From assembly GCA_016219765.1 (NCBI GenBank), contig JACRKM010000173.1, forward strand, positions 1 to 6,131: a DNA stretch of 6,131 bases, written 5' to 3'. Shown here piece by piece: positions 4,745-6,131 of the stretch. The stretch comes from Candidatus Woesearchaeota archaeon. Its GTDB lineage: Archaea > Nanobdellota > Nanobdellia > Woesearchaeales > UBA11576. A program made the translations under genes and the position numbers. Position 1 is the stretch's first letter. Each line of letters opens with the position of its first letter. The notes under the pieces were generated by a model. That model saw nothing but the letters and a program-made list of their open reading frames with translations. It made no database searches and had not been told where the DNA came from.

Positions 4745-5815
4745 ATGCAAAGCACAGCCACATTTCAAGGTCAGCAATCAACACCCGCACTCGCAAGTGC
4801 GTACGAAAATCCCCTGCCTGTTAATGAGTTCAACAAGATTCTTTACGATGCAAATCAGGTTTTTGTAAGAAATCACCCACCGACAGCAGCATTTGAGAGA
4901 GCAATCTTCTTCGGCTGGCACTGTGCGATCAACGACTGCAAGTTCTGCTACATGAGCACACAACCCAAGGAAGCATCGGGAAAACTTGCGCTGCGCAGCA
5001 CTTCATCCATCCTAGCAGAAGTCATTATCACCAAAGAGCTCGGCTGGCAATCAGGATTCTTCTCCGGGGGCATAAATGCAAAAAATCCCAAACAATTTCG
5101 GGAACTGCTATCCTATGTTACTGCGATAACGAATGAAAAAGTATGGGTCAACATCGGGCCCATTGCGCGGCGGCACCTTGAGCTCTATGCGCCTTATGTG
5201 TGTGGAGTTGTCGGATCCATCGAAACAGTTAATCCGGCTGTTCACGATTTTGTCTGTCCATCAAAACCCGCCAGCCCTTACGTAAAAATGTTTTCTGCCG
5301 CCGACACTTTGGGATTAAAGAAAGCCATGACCCTGATCCTCGGCATTGGAGAAACCATTGATGACTTTTTGCTCCTCGAAAAATTCATACACGAGCATCG
5401 CATCGACAAACTCCACATCTATAATCTCATCCCGCATGATGGAACATATTTTGAAGGGGCACAACCGCCCAGTGTTGAATACCAGGCAGTGTGGATCGCT
5501 AAGACGCGCATCGCGTTTCCATCACTCGACATCCAAGCAGGAATCTGGGAGGACAAAACCGAGGACATGCATCTGCTTCTTCTGGCAGGTGCAAATTCTA
5601 TCTCAAAATTTCCTGCACTCAGAAAATTCGGGTCAAGCGCCGCACACGAATTTGAGGCAGAAGTACAACGAGCTGGCAGAATGATGCAAGGCTCACTTAC
5701 GACGATGCCAAAACGAGACTGGAACGCCATTGTAGACGCGCTGCCATTTGACACGCCGCTCAAGGAAGGCATTCGCGAAAAACTCCACACCTACATCAAA
5801 ACCATGCAAGAATGA
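4745..5815 (+). CDS. Radical SAM enzyme, BioB/HydE/PylB-like, function unknown
   Basis: Radical SAM enzymes use a [4Fe-4S] cluster to cleave S-adenosylmethionine and start radical chemistry. The cluster-binding cysteines are C60, C65 and C68 in GWHCAINDCKFCYMS, spaced C-X4-C-X2-C instead of the standard C-X3-C-X2-C; the aromatic residue before the third Cys is kept (F67). SGGI (107-110) is the SAM amino-group motif, GSIETVNP (157-164) and LILGIGET (197-204) are SAM-contact strands seen in BioB/HydE/PylB-type enzymes, and NLIPHDGT (227-234) resembles the BioB strand before the C-terminal region. LLLAGANSISKFP (278-290) recalls the BioB BATS region. No second cluster of cysteines is evident; C153 and C171 are isolated. 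Length of 356 is normal for this group. TGAG at 4736-4739 precedes the ATG. It follows the EMC3-like gene by 53 bases and may be cotranscribed, but this does not reveal its substrate. Not assigned to biotin synthesis. Confidence 0.88.
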   Translation: MQSTATFQGQQSTPALASAYENPLPVNEFNKILYDANQVFVRNHPPTAAFERAIFFGWHCAINDCKFCYMSTQPKEASGKLALRSTSSILAEVIITKELGWQSGFFSGGINAKNPKQFRELLSYVTAITNEKVWVNIGPIARRHLELYAPYVCGVVGSIETVNPAVHDFVCPSKPASPYVKMFSAADTLGLKKAMTLILGIGETIDDFLLLEKFIHEHRIDKLHIYNLIPHDGTYFEGAQPPSVEYQAVWIAKTRIAFPSLDIQAGIWEDKTEDMHLLLLAGANSISKFPALRKFGSSAAHEFEAEVQRAGRMMQGSLTTMPKRDWNAIVDALPFDTPLKEGIREKLHTYIKTMQE

Positions 5816-5833
5816 AAAATGAGTGTACGTGGA

Positions 5834-5868
5834 AAGCTTAGACGAACTTCACCTTAAGCTTAACGACC
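5834..5868 (+). repeat. 22-base-period direct repeat after the radical SAM gene
   Basis: AAGCTTAGACGA at 5834-5845 recurs as AAGCTTAACGA at 5856-5866, differing by one inserted base, with a period of 22. Because AAGCTT is palindromic, AAGCTTA (5834-5840) can also pair with TAAGCTT (5855-5861) as a stem with a 14-base loop. It lies between the radical SAM stop codon and the folded RNA region. Confidence 0.5.
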
Positions 5869-5875
5869 AGCACAA

Positions 5876-6131
5876 TTTCCGCCACCGCCCTTTTGCGAGG
5901 GATGAAAGTAACTGTATAGATGCTGACAAGGGTGCTGCCCCACAGCGGCCATCGATCCGCTGGCACTCGATCTCAAGTCCGGTTTTCGCTACGCTGCAAC
6001 CGAACGACGAACGTTGAGTAGTATTGAGCGAAGCGAAATACTACGAGGTGGGTTGATAAGGGAAGCATTCCCTTATGGGGATGTCAGCCATCAACAAACG
6101 ACATCCACTCACGAGCTGGCTGTGGCGGAAA
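5876..6131 (+). ncRNA. Putative structured RNA, family not recognised (3' side may extend past the window)
   Basis: TTTCCGCCAC (5876-5885) is perfectly complementary to GTGGCGGAAA (6122-6131), closing a domain of about 256 bases. Inside are CAGCGG/CCGCTG (5943-5948 with 5957-5962); CTCAA/TTGAG (5972-5976 with 6014-6018) enclosing CGGTT/AACCG (5980-5984 with 5998-6002); GTAGTATT/AATACTAC (6018-6025 with 6037-6044); ATAAGGGAA/TTCCCTTAT (6056-6064 with 6068-6076); and GGATGTC/GACATCC (6079-6085 with 6100-6106). The loop of the last holds ATCAAC, complementary to GTTGAT at 6052-6057, a possible pseudoknot. GAGGGATG (5897-5904) could alternatively pair with 6102-6110. The strand is uncertain, since perfect stems also form on the other strand. 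I could not match it to RNase P RNA, SRP RNA, 5S rRNA, tRNA or a known riboswitch. Confidence 0.45.
6018..6044 (+). repeat. Hairpin GTAGTATT...AATACTAC inside the putative RNA
   Basis: A perfect 8-bp stem with the 11-base loop GAGCGAAGCGA. It is AT-rich in the stem, unlike the GC-rich closing stem, and self-contained, so it could be a variable helix of the RNA or a small inserted palindrome. Only one copy occurs in this window. Confidence 0.5.

Noticed and set aside
4745..5815. Biotin synthase (BioB)
   Set aside because: Several strands resemble BioB, but the cluster motif spacing differs, the cysteines and arginine for the second BioB cluster are not evident, and no biotin genes are nearby.
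5823..6017. 64-codon plus-strand frame after the radical SAM gene
   Set aside because: No family resemblance, no good ribosome binding site, and it overlaps several of the stems of the putative RNA. Composition does not look like the neighbouring proteins.
5876..6131. RNase P RNA
   Set aside because: GATGAAAGT and AGGGTGC faintly recall the 5' region of RNase P RNA, and the ends pair. I could not find the ACAGAA-type segment before the 3' closing strand or the other conserved regions on either strand.
5876..6131. SRP (7S) RNA
   Set aside because: The highly conserved helix 8 with the GGAA-type tetraloop and AGCAGCC segment is absent on both strands.

Overview
The window is a piece of an archaeal ribosomal-protein/Sec (spc-type) cluster, all on the + strand. 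The archaeal assignment rests on the proteins. uS5 carries the archaeal/eukaryotic GCGSWQCSC...HSIPF signature. uL30 is the long archaeal form with the PPRGGF and ALGYRG C-terminal motifs. SecY is of archaeal Sec61-alpha type, and a DUF106/EMC3-type YidC-like protein follows it. The uS5 wording around residues 129-160 resembles DPANN (Woesearchaeota-like) proteins as I remember them; this is an impression, not a search result.

Layout: 3-35, last ten codons of an upstream gene, probably uL18. 171-1073, uS5 with a long low-complexity N-terminal extension. 1163-1606, uL30. 1711-2256, uL15 with a charged C-terminal tail. 2257-2484, the longest spacer, with a terminator-like hairpin, a TATA-like element, two tandem duplications and a possible 16-codon leader ORF. 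2485-3873, SecY. 3942-4691, archaeal YidC/EMC3-like insertase. 4745-5815, a radical SAM enzyme of BioB/HydE/PylB-like build with an unusual C-X4-C-X2-C cluster motif. 5876-6131, no convincing gene but strong evidence of a folded RNA: a perfect 10-bp closing stem, several internal hairpins and a possible pseudoknot. I could not name this RNA family.

How the genes fit together: uS5, uL30 and uL15 are ribosome components. SecY is the channel through which ribosomes insert or export proteins. The EMC3/YidC-like protein inserts simple membrane segments beside SecY. The radical SAM gene has no obvious link to these and its substrate is unknown.

The most unusual feature is at the DNA level. The spacers between genes are long for a ribosomal operon (53-228 bases). 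Nearly every one holds short two-copy head-to-tail duplications, with units of 20, 11, 13, about 16, 12, 11 and 13 bases. Duplications of the same kind occur inside the non-conserved ends of uS5, uL30 and uL15, but there the units are 18, 9 and 15 bases, all multiples of three. This looks like an active duplication process filtered by selection for reading frame.
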